This document shows, one piece after another, positions 27,792-36,570 of a stretch of 64,000 bases of DNA (the stretch's first letter is position 1; every line of letters starts with the position of its first letter). Origin of the DNA: Brenneria izadpanahii (GTDB lineage Bacteria > Pseudomonadota > Gammaproteobacteria > Enterobacterales > Enterobacteriaceae); the NCBI RefSeq assembly GCF_017569925.1, contig NZ_CP050854.1, positions 2,170,001-2,234,000 on the forward strand. Reading direction: 5' to 3'. The notes beneath the pieces were generated by a model. That model made no database searches and was not told the DNA's origin. It worked only from the letters and a program-made list of their open reading frames with translations. Both the position numbers and the translations under genes were made by a program.

Positions 27792-28745
27792 ATGTTTAGG
27801 AAAAACAATGACGCCTACCGTTGGGTAGGTTCATGCCCGGAAATAGCGTCAACGGCTTATTCATCAGATGACATTCACGCAACATTGTCTCCGTTTATTG
27901 ATGTTATTGCACCGCTGAGTGTGGATATCGTCCTTGAGGGAGAAACCGGAACAGGTAAAGACACGCTGGCCCGCCGTATTCATCAGTTGTCGGGATGCAG
28001 CGGATCGCTGGTGGCGGTCAACTGCGCCGCCATTCCTGAGAGTCTGGCCGAAAGCGAACTCTTTGGCGTGGTTTCCGGCGCTTACACCGGAGCCAGCCGA
28101 TCGCGGGCGGGGTATCTGGAAACGGCGGACAAAGGCATTCTCTTTCTGGATGAAATCGACAGTATGCCCTTGACGCTGCAGGCGAAAATGTTGCGCGTGC
28201 TGGAAAACAGAGGCGTAGAGCGGCTGGGCAGTACGCAGTTCAAACCGCTGGATATGCGGGTGATCGTCGCCACGCAAACGCCGCTGCATCAACTGGTGGA
28301 GAAAGGACTGTTCAGACGCGATCTGTACTTTCGTTTGGATACGGTGAAAATACAGTTGCCCACGCTGCGTTCCCGTACCGATATCATCGTCCCGCTTTTT
28401 CAGCGCTTCTGCCATGAAGCGGCCCAGCGTCTTAAAGTGTCGCCCCCCGCGATGACGACCCATTTGCATGAGTGCCTGCTGGCTCACTCATGGCCGGGTA
28501 ATCTTCGCGAACTAAAAGCAGCGGCCGAGCGCTGGGCGCTGGGGCTATCGCCGTTGGCATCGGTATCGGAACCCAGTCATGAACCGTTGCAATTGCGAGA
28601 TCGTCTAAAGCGGATTGAGAAATTCTTGATTCAGGACGCGCTACGGCGGCATGGCCACTGCATCGATCGCGTGGTTTCGGAGTTGGGTATCCCCAAGCGC
28701 ACGCTTTATCACCGTTTAAAAGTCCTTAACGTTTCCGCGCGCTGA
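27792..28745 (+). CDS. hrpS: Sigma-54 enhancer-binding activator HrpS
   Basis: 317 residues without an N-terminal receiver domain, as expected for HrpS. The AAA+ domain has Walker A GETGTGKD (residues 50-57), the sigma-54 contact loop GAYTGA (96-101) and Walker B GILFLDE (about 115-121). A Fis-type helix-turn-helix closes the protein (VSELGIPKRTLYHRLKVL). HrpS drives the sigma-54 promoter of hrpL. There is no hrpR gene in the window, so HrpS probably acts as a homohexamer, as in Erwinia. Confidence 0.96.
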   Translation: MFRKNNDAYRWVGSCPEIASTAYSSDDIHATLSPFIDVIAPLSVDIVLEGETGTGKDTLARRIHQLSGCSGSLVAVNCAAIPESLAESELFGVVSGAYTGASRSRAGYLETADKGILFLDEIDSMPLTLQAKMLRVLENRGVERLGSTQFKPLDMRVIVATQTPLHQLVEKGLFRRDLYFRLDTVKIQLPTLRSRTDIIVPLFQRFCHEAAQRLKVSPPAMTTHLHECLLAHSWPGNLRELKAAAERWALGLSPLASVSEPSHEPLQLRDRLKRIEKFLIQDALRRHGHCIDRVVSELGIPKRTLYHRLKVLNVSAR

Positions 28746-28801
28746 AAACGTTAGGGGGGCAGGCAGCGGATGCCTGCCATTAAGAAAGTTCGGCGTAGCG
28801 T

Positions 28802-28829
28802 GGAACTGTTTTTCTCTCTTCTCCACTTA
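28802..28829 (+). promoter_or_regulatory. hrp box of the hrpA operon
   Basis: GGAACT, 15 bases, CCACTTA. Matches the HrpL consensus in all key positions (T for C at the last base of the first half is common). It ends 78 bases before hrpA. Confidence 0.92.
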
Positions 28830-28907
28830 ATCGATGAACAGGATGACTGTAAGTACAGTATGACGGTTCACCCACATTATTAATGTCAATCATATTGGAG
28901 ATAAATC

Positions 28908-29114
28908 ATGGCTTTTGGACTTTCACAGGTTGCTTCACAGGCCGCCACCACCACGCTGGATACCGCAATGGCGGGTTCACTGACTAAATCCGCTGCCGCG
29001 CAGGCGCAAAAAATTGCGCTGGATACGGAGAACTCGATTGCGGACGGTCATATGGATTCCGCATCCAAGTCATTGAACGCCGGTCAAAAAACGGCGAAAT
29101 CCATTCAGTTCTGA
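28908..29114 (+). CDS. hrpA: Hrp pilin HrpA
   Basis: 68 residues, no cysteine, Ala/Ser/Thr-rich, with an amphipathic helical second half (AAAQAQKIALDTENSIADGH). This is the size and design of enterobacterial Hrp pilins, which polymerise into the long pilus that crosses the plant wall. It follows a strong hrp box and TTGGAGATAAATC. A hairpin directly after it probably limits read-through so that pilin exceeds downstream products. Confidence 0.92.
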   Translation: MAFGLSQVASQAATTTLDTAMAGSLTKSAAAQAQKIALDTENSIADGHMDSASKSLNAGQKTAKSIQF

Positions 29115-29125
29115 TTCTGAAGCCG

Positions 29126-29150
29126 CCTGCCGGTTGCGTATGCCGGCAGG
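29126..29150 (+). terminator. Attenuator-like hairpin after hrpA
   Basis: CCTGCCGG and CCGGCAGG pair around a nine-base loop and are followed by TTATTATTT. Position between pilin and the next gene suggests partial termination or mRNA protection, giving excess hrpA message. Confidence 0.65.
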
Positions 29151-29177
29151 TTATTATTTCGCTGGAATGGAAAACTC

Positions 29178-29540
29178 ATGAAAATCAATCGAGTGAATGA
29201 AGCAGCCCCGATGAACTTCACAGCGGAAGCCGGAGACTCAGCGATCGATCGGCAGGATATCGCCTGGTTCAGCGCCGCATTGGAGCAGCCTTCCGCTTCG
29301 TCGGCGCCGGCTAACGGCAACAGCGTCTGGATGAACGCGCTGGCAGAAAAGTCTCAGGGAATCAACGCCGGGTTTAAAGACGCCGAGCGTGAGGTAAGCC
29401 GATCGATGCGTTCAAATAATCCTAAGGATGTATTGGACGCCACCCGGACGCTCTCTTCTTTTTATCTGGAAAGTTTGTTCAGTGCCAAGCTGGTCGCCAA
29501 AAGCGTTCAGAGCGTGGAAAAACTGACCAATCTACAGTAA
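29178..29540 (+). CDS. hrpB: T3SS inner rod protein HrpB (SctI)
   Basis: 120 residues. The C-terminal half, rich in Ser and hydrophobics (DVLDATRTLSSFYLESLFSAK), has the helix typical of HrpB/YscI rod proteins that line the basal body. The N-terminus is polar. It sits between hrpA and hrcJ, three bases before the latter, exactly as in Erwinia and Dickeya clusters. The family is poorly conserved, so position carries weight. Confidence 0.9.
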   Translation: MKINRVNEAAPMNFTAEAGDSAIDRQDIAWFSAALEQPSASSAPANGNSVWMNALAEKSQGINAGFKDAEREVSRSMRSNNPKDVLDATRTLSSFYLESLFSAKLVAKSVQSVEKLTNLQ

Positions 29541-29543
29541 CGC

Positions 29544-30311
29544 ATGATGAAAACGGACTTGCGAGCACTATTTCTATTGTTATCCCTGCTGCTGATTGGC
29601 TGCGGCGATCCCATCGAACTGAACCGCGGGCTATCGGAAAGCGATGCCAATGAGGTGATTGCCGCGCTCGCGCGTTATCAGATCGCCGCGGAAAAGCGGG
29701 TGGATAAAACCGGGGTGACTCTGGTTATCGATGCGAAAAATATGGAAAGGGCGGTCAACATTCTTAACGCGGCCGGGTTGCCCCGCCAGTCCCGCACCAA
29801 CCTGGGCGAGGTCTTCCAGAAAAGCGGCGTGATTTCCACCCCGCTGGAAGAGCGGGCGCGCTATATCTACGCGCTGTCGCAGGAGGTTGAAGCCACGCTG
29901 ACGCAAATCGACGGCGTACTGGTGGCGAGAGTGCACGTGGTGCTGCCGGAGCGCATAGCGCCCGGCGAGCCGGTACAGCCGGCGTCAGCGGCGGTTTTCA
30001 TCAAATACCGGCCGGAGCTGGAGCCGGACAGCATGGAGCCGCGTATCCGGCGCATGGTCGCCAGCAGCATCCCTGGGCTTTCGGGCAAAAACGATAAGGA
30101 TTTGTCGATTGTTTTTGTTCCCGCCGAACCCTACCAGGATACGATTCCGGTCGTCACGATCGGTCCGTTTACGCTGACGCCGCAAGAGGTGGCGCGCTGG
30201 CAGTGGACGGCCGCGCTGCTGGGGCTGGTGATTGTCAGTCTTTTGGCCTGGCGGTTGGGCAAGCCCTATATGCAGCAGTGGCAGCAAAAACGCACTGATG
30301 CCCGGCAATAG
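29544..30311 (+). CDS. hrcJ: T3SS inner-membrane ring lipoprotein HrcJ (SctJ)
   Basis: 255 residues. The N-terminus is a lipoprotein signal with lipobox LLIGC. The periplasmic part has the two-domain YscJ/FliF fold (SESDANEVIAALARYQIAAEK and VARVHVVLPERIAPGE). A C-terminal membrane helix follows near residues 218-238. HrcJ forms the inner ring paired with HrpQ. All family features are intact. ATG at 29544 or 29547. Confidence 0.96.
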   Translation: MMKTDLRALFLLLSLLLIGCGDPIELNRGLSESDANEVIAALARYQIAAEKRVDKTGVTLVIDAKNMERAVNILNAAGLPRQSRTNLGEVFQKSGVISTPLEERARYIYALSQEVEATLTQIDGVLVARVHVVLPERIAPGEPVQPASAAVFIKYRPELEPDSMEPRIRRMVASSIPGLSGKNDKDLSIVFVPAEPYQDTIPVVTIGPFTLTPQEVARWQWTAALLGLVIVSLLAWRLGKPYMQQWQQKRTDARQ

Positions 30312-30335
30312 CGTAGACGGGGAAAGAGGAAAGCA

Positions 30336-30947
30336 ATGACGCGCGAACAATCTCGTCTTGACTGGGTGCGATGGTGGGCGGGGCAATGCGTATTACAGGC
30401 CGATCCCGACTGGGATGAACCGCGTTTTTTTACGCCGCCGTCCCCCCGGCTGCGGCAGTTTATCCATGCGAATCCGCTGGCGCTTGGCCGCTATTTCGAT
30501 CTGCCGGCGCAGCCGCCTCCCGCGCCGGAGCCGTCTTTGATGCGGCTTGGCGCGCTTAACGCCGATCGACGGGCGCTGGTCTTGCGGCTGATGGCGGTGG
30601 TATGCCGGCCGGCCGAAGCGCCGCGGGACATCGCCGCGGAGCAGGTAATTTGGTGCCGGCGTCTGGCTAAAGCGCTGCGTCCCGGCTTGTGGCTGCCGGC
30701 GGACTGTTCGTTTACCGACGATGCGGACGCGCTTGCCCTGCTGCGCGTTCACTATGGCGAAGCGTGCTGGCCGCGCCTGCGGCTGCTGTATCCCCGCGCG
30801 TTGAGCGAGCGGAGCCCGCTGTTTAAGCAATCCTTGCCCGCCGGGCGGCTCAAGGCATTGTGCGAGGCGTTGATCTGGAAAGCCGAGACGCCGGAATCCT
30901 CACAAGGAGAGGGTAATGCTAACGAAGAAAACGTTTTTCACGCTTGA
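30336..30947 (+). CDS. hrpD: T3SS sorting platform protein HrpD (SctK)
   Basis: 203 residues, cytoplasmic, rich in Arg, Ala, Leu and Trp, with the FIHANPLALGRYFDLP stretch of the HrpD/YscK family. These proteins connect the HrpQ ring to the HrcQ pods. GGGGAAAGAGGAAAGCA precedes the ATG. The end overlaps hrpE by 32 bases. Identification relies on order between hrcJ and hrpE plus general resemblance. Confidence 0.88.
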   Translation: MTREQSRLDWVRWWAGQCVLQADPDWDEPRFFTPPSPRLRQFIHANPLALGRYFDLPAQPPPAPEPSLMRLGALNADRRALVLRLMAVVCRPAEAPRDIAAEQVIWCRRLAKALRPGLWLPADCSFTDDADALALLRVHYGEACWPRLRLLYPRALSERSPLFKQSLPAGRLKALCEALIWKAETPESSQGEGNANEENVFHA

Positions 30948-31527
30948 TGGCGCAGCCCGGCAGGAAGCGGTGGTGATCCCCGCCGAGCGGGTGGCGGAGC
31001 ATTATTACAGCCGTACGCTGCTGGATAATGCCCGCGAGCAGGCAACGGAACTATTGGCGCAAACGCGCGAGCAGGCGGGCCAGGAAGTTCGGCAGGCCGT
31101 TGAGCAGGCGGAGTCCCGTTTCTGGCGGCAGGCGGATGCGCTGTTGCAGGGATACCGGCAGGATCGGGAGAAGCTGGAACAGTTTTGGCTTATGCAGTCC
31201 GGCTCGCTGCTGCGCGAGGCGTTGAGCCGGTTGCTGGATGAGATCCCCGAAGCGCAGCGGCGCGACGCTCTGTTAAGGCAACTGCTGCGGCAGCGGCAGG
31301 ATGAAGCGCGCGGTACGCTTTATTGCCATCCCGCTCAGTTGGCCGAAGTGGAGACTTGGCTCCAGGCGCATCCTCATCTGGACTGGCGGCTGGCCAGCGA
31401 TGAGTCGCTGGATAACGACGCATTAAAGCTGATTACCGCCTACGGCGTGATGTCGCTCAGTTGGCGGCAGGCCAGCGAGCAGCTGCTGCCGCCCGCAGAG
31501 GCGACGCCGCTGCATTCTCAGTCATAA
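30916..31527 (+). CDS. hrpE: T3SS ATPase stator HrpE (SctL)
   Basis: 203 residues of the FliH/YscL family. A long Glu/Gln/Arg-rich coiled coil (about residues 35-90, AREQATELLAQTREQAGQEV) precedes a globular C-terminal domain (CHPAQLAEVETWLQAHP). HrpE binds HrcN and tethers it to HrcQ. AAGGAGAGGGTA sits before the ATG inside hrpD, so the two are translationally coupled. It is the last gene before the MocR/YczE insertion. Confidence 0.92.
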   Translation: MLTKKTFFTLDGAARQEAVVIPAERVAEHYYSRTLLDNAREQATELLAQTREQAGQEVRQAVEQAESRFWRQADALLQGYRQDREKLEQFWLMQSGSLLREALSRLLDEIPEAQRRDALLRQLLRQRQDEARGTLYCHPAQLAEVETWLQAHPHLDWRLASDESLDNDALKLITAYGVMSLSWRQASEQLLPPAEATPLHSQS

Positions 31528-31588
31528 TTCACCGATGGCCGCGGTTTCGCAATAGGGGACGCTGCTGGCGTATCAACGCGGCAGCACC

Positions 31589-33016
31589 TTATACCACCAT
31601 CCCGCGCCCGCCATAACTTCGGCTCTGCGCCAGATGCGCCCATAGCGGCTGCAGCCGCGCCAGCGCCGCGTTCATCTGCGCCGTTTCCAGCGTGAACGGC
31701 AGGCGAAGAAAGCGTTCGAACGCGCCGTCGGCGCCGAAACGCGGACCGGCGCCGATGCGGATGCCGATGGTTTCCGCGCTGGCGGCAAAGACGCTCGCCA
31801 GCGGTTTAGGCAATTCGAACCACCAGGATAGCCCGCCCTCCGGGGAGACGGCCCGCCAGTCAGGAAACAGATCGCGTATCGTTGCACCGCAGGCGTCCCG
31901 TTGCCGGCGCAGCGCTTCCCGCTTTTGCGGCAGAAAATCATCCGCCTCGTTGAACAGGGCCACGGCGGCCAGCTGTTCCAGTACCGGCGAGCCTAAATCC
32001 AGCGTATCGCGAATCTGAGTCAGCGCGCCGATGGTGCGGGCGGAAGCGCGGATCCACCCCAAGCGCAGGCCGCCCCAGAAGCTTTTCCCGGCGGAACCGA
32101 GCGTAATCACCCGATCGGTGTGGTCGAATGCGGCCAGCGGCGGCGGGGGCGGGGCGTCGAACCATAAATTAACCATGGTTTCATCCACGACGATGGCGGT
32201 GTGGGTGCGGGCGGCAATGTCCGCTATCGTCTGACGGGTCGCGGCATCCATGCAACGGCCGGTCGGATTATGGAAATCGGGGATCAGGTAGGCGAGACGC
32301 GGCGAGGTCTGGGCGATGGTCGCCGCCAGGCCGTCGGTGTCCCAGCCCCGATCGGGCAGGCTTACCGGAACAGGCCGGCAGGATGCCCCTTTAATGGCGG
32401 CCAGCGCGACCGGATAGGTCGGATGATCGATCGCCACCCGATCGCCGGGGCCGGTCAGCAAACGCAGGATCAGGCTAAAACCGCCGACCGCGCCGTTTAC
32501 CACCATAATTTGATCTGCCGTGGTCGGCAGCCCGCGCGCGGCATAGTGGCGGGCGATGGTGAGGCGGAGCTCCGGCAGCCCCTGTTGATTGTAACCGGTG
32601 GTGTCGAGGTATTCCGGCAAGGCGATCAGCGCGCTGGCGTAAGCCCGATGAATTTCCGGGCCGGCGGGCAGCGCGGCGGTGGAGAGATCCAGCGTCGGCG
32701 CCGCGCCGGGCGTAAGCGGGGCGGTTGAACCGCCTTCCGGCAGCATGGTCGCCGAACCTGAACCGTGACGGCTGATCAGATACCCCTCCTCGCGTAGCTG
32801 CGCCAGCGCGTTCGCTACCGTCGTGCGGCTTATGCCGAGCACCGCCGCCAGCTCCCGTTCGCCGGGCAGGCGGCTATCCAACGGCAGACGGCCATCAAGA
32901 ATCAACAGCCGCAGACCATCCGCCAGTTGGCGGTAAACCGGCATTCGCGGAACATCCTGATGCCAGCGCCCCAGCAATCGCGCCAAAGACGCGGCGCCTA
33001 TTCTGCGTTGTGCCAT
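31589..33016 (-). CDS. MocR-family (GntR/aminotransferase) regulator, YczR-like
   Basis: 475 residues. The N-terminal winged helix is GntR-type (MPVYRQLADGLRLLILDGRL, then LPGERELAAVLGISRTTVAN). A fold-type I aminotransferase domain follows with the PLP lysine in GSAGKSFWGGLRLG and the YLIPDFHNPTGRCMD substrate-site stretch. MocR proteins sense PLP or amino compounds. It is divergent from a YczE-type membrane protein, a known pairing, and would regulate it. It is convergent with hrpE, 61 bases away, and lies inside the hrp cluster, where no such gene is usual. Confidence 0.9.
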   Translation of the reverse strand: MAQRRIGAASLARLLGRWHQDVPRMPVYRQLADGLRLLILDGRLPLDSRLPGERELAAVLGISRTTVANALAQLREEGYLISRHGSGSATMLPEGGSTAPLTPGAAPTLDLSTAALPAGPEIHRAYASALIALPEYLDTTGYNQQGLPELRLTIARHYAARGLPTTADQIMVVNGAVGGFSLILRLLTGPGDRVAIDHPTYPVALAAIKGASCRPVPVSLPDRGWDTDGLAATIAQTSPRLAYLIPDFHNPTGRCMDAATRQTIADIAARTHTAIVVDETMVNLWFDAPPPPPLAAFDHTDRVITLGSAGKSFWGGLRLGWIRASARTIGALTQIRDTLDLGSPVLEQLAAVALFNEADDFLPQKREALRRQRDACGATIRDLFPDWRAVSPEGGLSWWFELPKPLASVFAASAETIGIRIGAGPRFGADGAFERFLRLPFTLETAQMNAALARLQPLWAHLAQSRSYGGRGMVV

Positions 33017-33023
33017 AACTTAC

Positions 33024-33072
33024 AGTCCACTTTGTAAAAACTGGACCTTAATATTAAGTCCATTTTGCGTAA
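33024..33072. promoter_or_regulatory. Likely MocR operator between the divergent regulator and yczE
   Basis: A near-perfect palindrome centred on TTAATATTAA spans 33042-33062 with TGGAC and GTCCA arms. In addition, AGTCCACTTTG (from 33024) and AGTCCATTTTG (from 33057) are direct repeats 33 bases apart, about three helix turns. Direct repeats of this spacing are typical of MocR-class sites. Confidence 0.6.
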
Positions 33073-33112
33073 CTGTATAGCCACAGTACAGATGAAGTAT
33101 GAGGGGAAAAGA

Positions 33113-33747
33113 ATGGTTCGTCGATTGGCGCAGCTTTATATCGGCCTGACGTTATACGGCGTTTCCACGGCGATGTTCGTGCGCGCAGATCTGGGCGCGG
33201 ATCCGTGGAACGTGTTTCACCTCGGCGTAGCGCGTATCTTCTCGCTTAATATCGGCGCGGTGATGATTATTGTCGGGGCGCTGGTGTTGCTGCTGTGGAT
33301 CCCTCTGCGCCAGCGCCCCGGACTGGGAACCATCAGTAACGTGATTGTTATTGGATTGGCGGCTGATGCCGCGCTGGCTCTGATGCCGCCTCTGGCGTCG
33401 CTGACGGCCCGCAGCGTGTTGCTGGCGTCGGCGATCGCGGTCAATGCGCTGGCGACCGGGATGTACATCGGCGCCGGTTTCGGCGCCGGCCCGCGGGACG
33501 GACTGATGACCGGCATCAACGCCCGCACCGGCTGGTCCGTACGGCTCGTGCGTACCGCTATCGAGGTAAGCGTGTTGCTATCGGGCTGGCTGATGGGGGC
33601 ACGTTCGGCGTCGGCACGGTACTGTACGCTTTGTCAATCGGGCCGTTGATTCAGCTTTGCCTGCCGTGGTTTATCGCCAGACCGGACCAGAGAACGGCGC
33701 GCCCGCAACCGGCGGCGTCCTCCGCGGATCCCGGCCAAATTCCCTAA
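33113..33747 (+). CDS. YczE/YyaS/YitT-type membrane protein, interrupted by an apparent one-base frameshift
   Basis: About 211 residues if one base is restored. Five or so membrane helices and the family stretches ADLGADPWNVFHLG and GAGFGAGPRDGLMTG identify a YczE-type protein, probably a transporter of a small compound in the inner membrane. As written the frame breaks after SGWLMG at the G5 run 33595-33599. One extra G restores GTFGVGTVLYALSIGPLIQL and the ending at 33747. The start at 33113 has GGGGAAAAGA before it. It is divergent from the MocR gene that most likely controls it. Confidence 0.85.
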
Positions 33748-33810
33748 TCTGCCGGTTCTCACTGATACCGCGCCGCGAAACGGCGGCGCGGGCATAACCC
33801 GCCTGACGAT

Positions 33811-33838
33811 GGAACTCCTTCAACGCGCCGACCACTTA
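33811..33838 (+). promoter_or_regulatory. hrp box of the hrpF-hrpG-hrcC-hrpT-hrpV operon
   Basis: GGAACT, 15 bases, CCACTTA: identical halves and spacing to the hrpA box. It ends 43 bases before hrpF, so this second block of genes does not depend on read-through from hrpA. Confidence 0.9.
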
Positions 33839-33881
33839 ACAGCAGTCACCCCATGGTCGAATCAACGAAGGAGAGTTCATT

Positions 33882-34106
33882 ATGTCCTACAACTCCGTAC
33901 AGCGCCGTCTGGATACGCATTTCGTCAACGCCCAGCGCAGTCTGGATAACATCGCGCTGGACGTCGCCGACGGCGGCGCCAGCCAGGCCGATAGCTACGC
34001 TTTTTTCGAAGCCAGTATGGACTATTCCAACGCCAGTTGGGCCGTTGGGCAGCTACTGAGCGTAAAACACGGCTTGGCGAAGGCCATCATCAATGACTTC
34101 AACTGA
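33882..34106 (+). CDS. hrpF: T3SS protein HrpF (YscE-like pilus accessory)
   Basis: 74 residues, helical, Ser/Asp/Ala-rich, starting MSYNSVQRRLDTHFVNAQRS. Size and position before hrpG match HrpF, considered a counterpart of YscE that works with HrpG as a chaperone pair for the pilus subunit. GAAGGAGAG precedes the ATG. It begins the second half of the hrp gene set, with its own hrp box. It overlaps hrpG by 14 bases. Confidence 0.88.
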   Translation: MSYNSVQRRLDTHFVNAQRSLDNIALDVADGGASQADSYAFFEASMDYSNASWAVGQLLSVKHGLAKAIINDFN

Positions 34107-34527
34107 GTTGGCCGTTTCGCTGGAGAACTGGCTAAATGGGATGACCGCCATGCTCCGGCTGGAAATCGACAACGGCGCGGTTGCGCTGATGCGCCATGCG
34201 CAGGGGATTGCCTGCTGTGCGGCTATTCCTTTGCCGATGGCCGTGGATGAGACGGTGCTTGAGCGGGCGCTGCAACTGGCCGGGAGCGCCAGGATGCAGT
34301 ATGGCGAGGATGCCGCGGCGCTGTCGCTGTCCGCGCAGGATGAGCAACTGTGGCTGTGGATGAAGCATGAACCCGATGATGCGCTACAGCTGTGCCGGTG
34401 CCTGGAGGCATTGCTGAACCAGCGCGATGTCTGGCTCGGCATGCTGCTTCCCGCCCTTAGATCGGCGGCACCCGGTCCGCTGAACTTGAATACGTTGGCT
34501 TTTTTGCAAGGAGAACGGCATGCGTAA
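34093..34527 (+). CDS. hrpG: T3SS chaperone-like protein HrpG
   Basis: 144 residues, cytoplasmic. The shape (short beta strands such as EIDNGAVALMRHA and a helical end) resembles class I-like T3SS chaperones and YscG counterparts. In P. syringae HrpG binds the negative regulator HrpV, and HrpV is encoded four genes further on here. The ATG overlaps the end of hrpF, and the stop overlaps the hrcC start. Function in this strain is inferred from order. Confidence 0.87.
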   Translation: MTSTELAVSLENWLNGMTAMLRLEIDNGAVALMRHAQGIACCAAIPLPMAVDETVLERALQLAGSARMQYGEDAAALSLSAQDEQLWLWMKHEPDDALQLCRCLEALLNQRDVWLGMLLPALRSAAPGPLNLNTLAFLQGERHA

Positions 34528-36555
34528 CATGCTGTATGCATTTTTATTGACGTTATATCGCTGGTTTTGTTGGTCGCTTGTCTTGCTGGGAATGATCCCG
34601 ATGGCGCATGCCGTCACGCCGCCGGAGTGGAACAAAGGCGCATACGCCTATTCGGCCGAACAGACGCTGCTGTCGACGATTTTAACCGATTTCGCCAACA
34701 GCCACGGCGTGAAGCTGGTGCAGGGCAACCTGAACGATACGCTGGTCGAAGCCAAGATCCGAGCCGAAACGCCCGCCGCCTTTCTCGATCGCCTGGCGTT
34801 GGAACACCGTTTTCAATGGTTTGTTTACAACCATACCCTCTATATCAGTCCGCAGGACGAGCAGGCGTCAATCCGGCTGGAAATATCTCAGGACGCCGCG
34901 CCCGATCTTAAACAGGCGCTCAGCGGCATCGGGCTGCTCGATCCCCGTTTCGGCTGGGGCGAGTTGCCTGAAGAAGGCGTGGTGCTGGTGACGGGGCCGC
35001 AGGCGTATATCGATTTGATCCGCAATTTCAGCCAGCAGCGGGAGAAGCAGGATGAACGGCGCAAGGTGATGATCTTCCCGCTGCGTTTCGCCTCGGTATC
35101 GGACAGAACGTTGCAATATCGCGATCAGCACATCGTGATCCCCGGCGTGGCGACGATCCTCAGTGAACTGATGGACGGTCAGCGCACGCCGCCGGCAGGC
35201 GCTGCCGGGCCAACGACCGCCGCGCCGGATAGCGCGATGGAAGCCATGCGGGAAAATACGCGCGCCATGTTGACCCGGCTGGCTACGCGCAATAGCCCGG
35301 CGCGCAGTACGGATGAGAACGGAAGGTTGGCGTTGAATGGCCGGATTTCCGCCGACGTGCGCAATAATGCGCTGTTGGTCCGCGATGATGAAAAGCGGCG
35401 GGAAGAGTATCAACAGCTGGTTGAGCAGATCGACGTTCCGCAAAACCTGGTGAATATCGACGCCATTATTCTGGATGTGGATCGCACCGCGCTGTCGCGT
35501 CTTGAGGCTAACTGGCAGGGCGCATTGGGCAACGTCAGCGCGGGCAGCGCCATGATGATGGGGCGCAGCACGCTGTTCGTCAGCGATTTCAAACGCTTCT
35601 TTGCCGATATTCAGGCGCTGGAAGGCGAGGGCACCGCCTCTATTGTCGCTAATCCGTCGGTGCTGACGCTGGAGAATCAGCCCGCGATTGTGGATTTCAG
35701 CCGCACCGCCTTCATCACCGCCACCGGCGAGCGGGTCGCGCAGATTCAGCCCGTTACCGCCGGAACCAGCCTGCAGGTTACGCCGCGCGTGGTCGGGCAG
35801 GACGGGCAGCGGAGTATCCAACTGGTGATTGATATTGAAGACGGCAGGGTTGAAACCGGACGCGACGGGGAAGCCACCGGCGTGAAGCGCGGCAACGTCA
35901 GCACGCAGGCGCTGATTGGCGAAAACCGCGCGCTGGTGCTGGGCGGTTTTCACGTGGAAGAGAGCGGCGATCGCGACCACCGCATTCCGCTGCTGGGGAT
36001 ATCCCCTGGCTGGGGCAGCTGTTTACCTCGACGCGGCATGAAGTTTCCCGCCGGGAACGGTTATTCATCCTGACTCCGCATTTAATCGGCGATCAAACCG
36101 ATCCCACCCGCTATGTCTCCGCTGAAAACCGCCATCAGCTTAATGACGTCATGAATCGCGTTTCGCAGCGTAACGGTAAAAACGGCCTCTACAGCCTGGT
36201 GGAAAACGCCATGCGCGATCTGGCCGGCAAACAGCTTCCGGCCGGATTTCAGAGCGAAACGCGGGGGGCGCGTCTGAGCGAAGTTTGCCGTTCGCAGCCA
36301 GGCCTGGTGTATGACAGCAACCGCTATCAGTGGTACGGCAACGGCAGCGTCGGATTAACCGTCGGCGTGGTGCGCAATAGCGGGACGCGAATACAGCGTT
36401 TCGACGAATCCGCCTGCGGCGGTAGCCGCACGCTGGCGGTGGCGGCCTGGCCTAAAACCACCCTGGCTCCCGGCGAGTCCGCGGAGGTTTTTCTGGCGCT
36501 GCAACCGTTATCTTCAACAACGCCGGCCCGGCGTTCGCTGCTGGCTTCTTATTGA
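34520..36555 (+). CDS. hrcC: T3SS outer-membrane secretin HrcC (SctC), interrupted by an apparent one-base frameshift
   Basis: About 678 residues with one base restored. It has a signal peptide ending MAHA, N0/N1-type periplasmic domains (FANSHGVKLVQGNLNDTLVE and following), and the secretin C-domain (VTAGTSLQVTPRVVG and ALVLGGFHVEESGDRDHRIPLLG). As written it goes out of frame at the G4 run 35995-35998. One extra G gives DIPWLGQLFTSTRHEVSRRE and RLFILTPHLIGD, the canonical secretin ending, through to 36555. As written the final beta-strands and C-terminus are lost. HrcC forms the outer-membrane ring; the lipoprotein HrpT just downstream probably helps place it. Confidence 0.93.
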
Positions 36556-36570
36556 ATTGGGAGAGATGTT

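Noticed and set aside
34868..35980. A 370-residue reverse frame opposite hrcC
   Set aside because: Composition is His/Arg/Asp-rich as expected for antisense of a high-GC gene; no ribosome site or motif.
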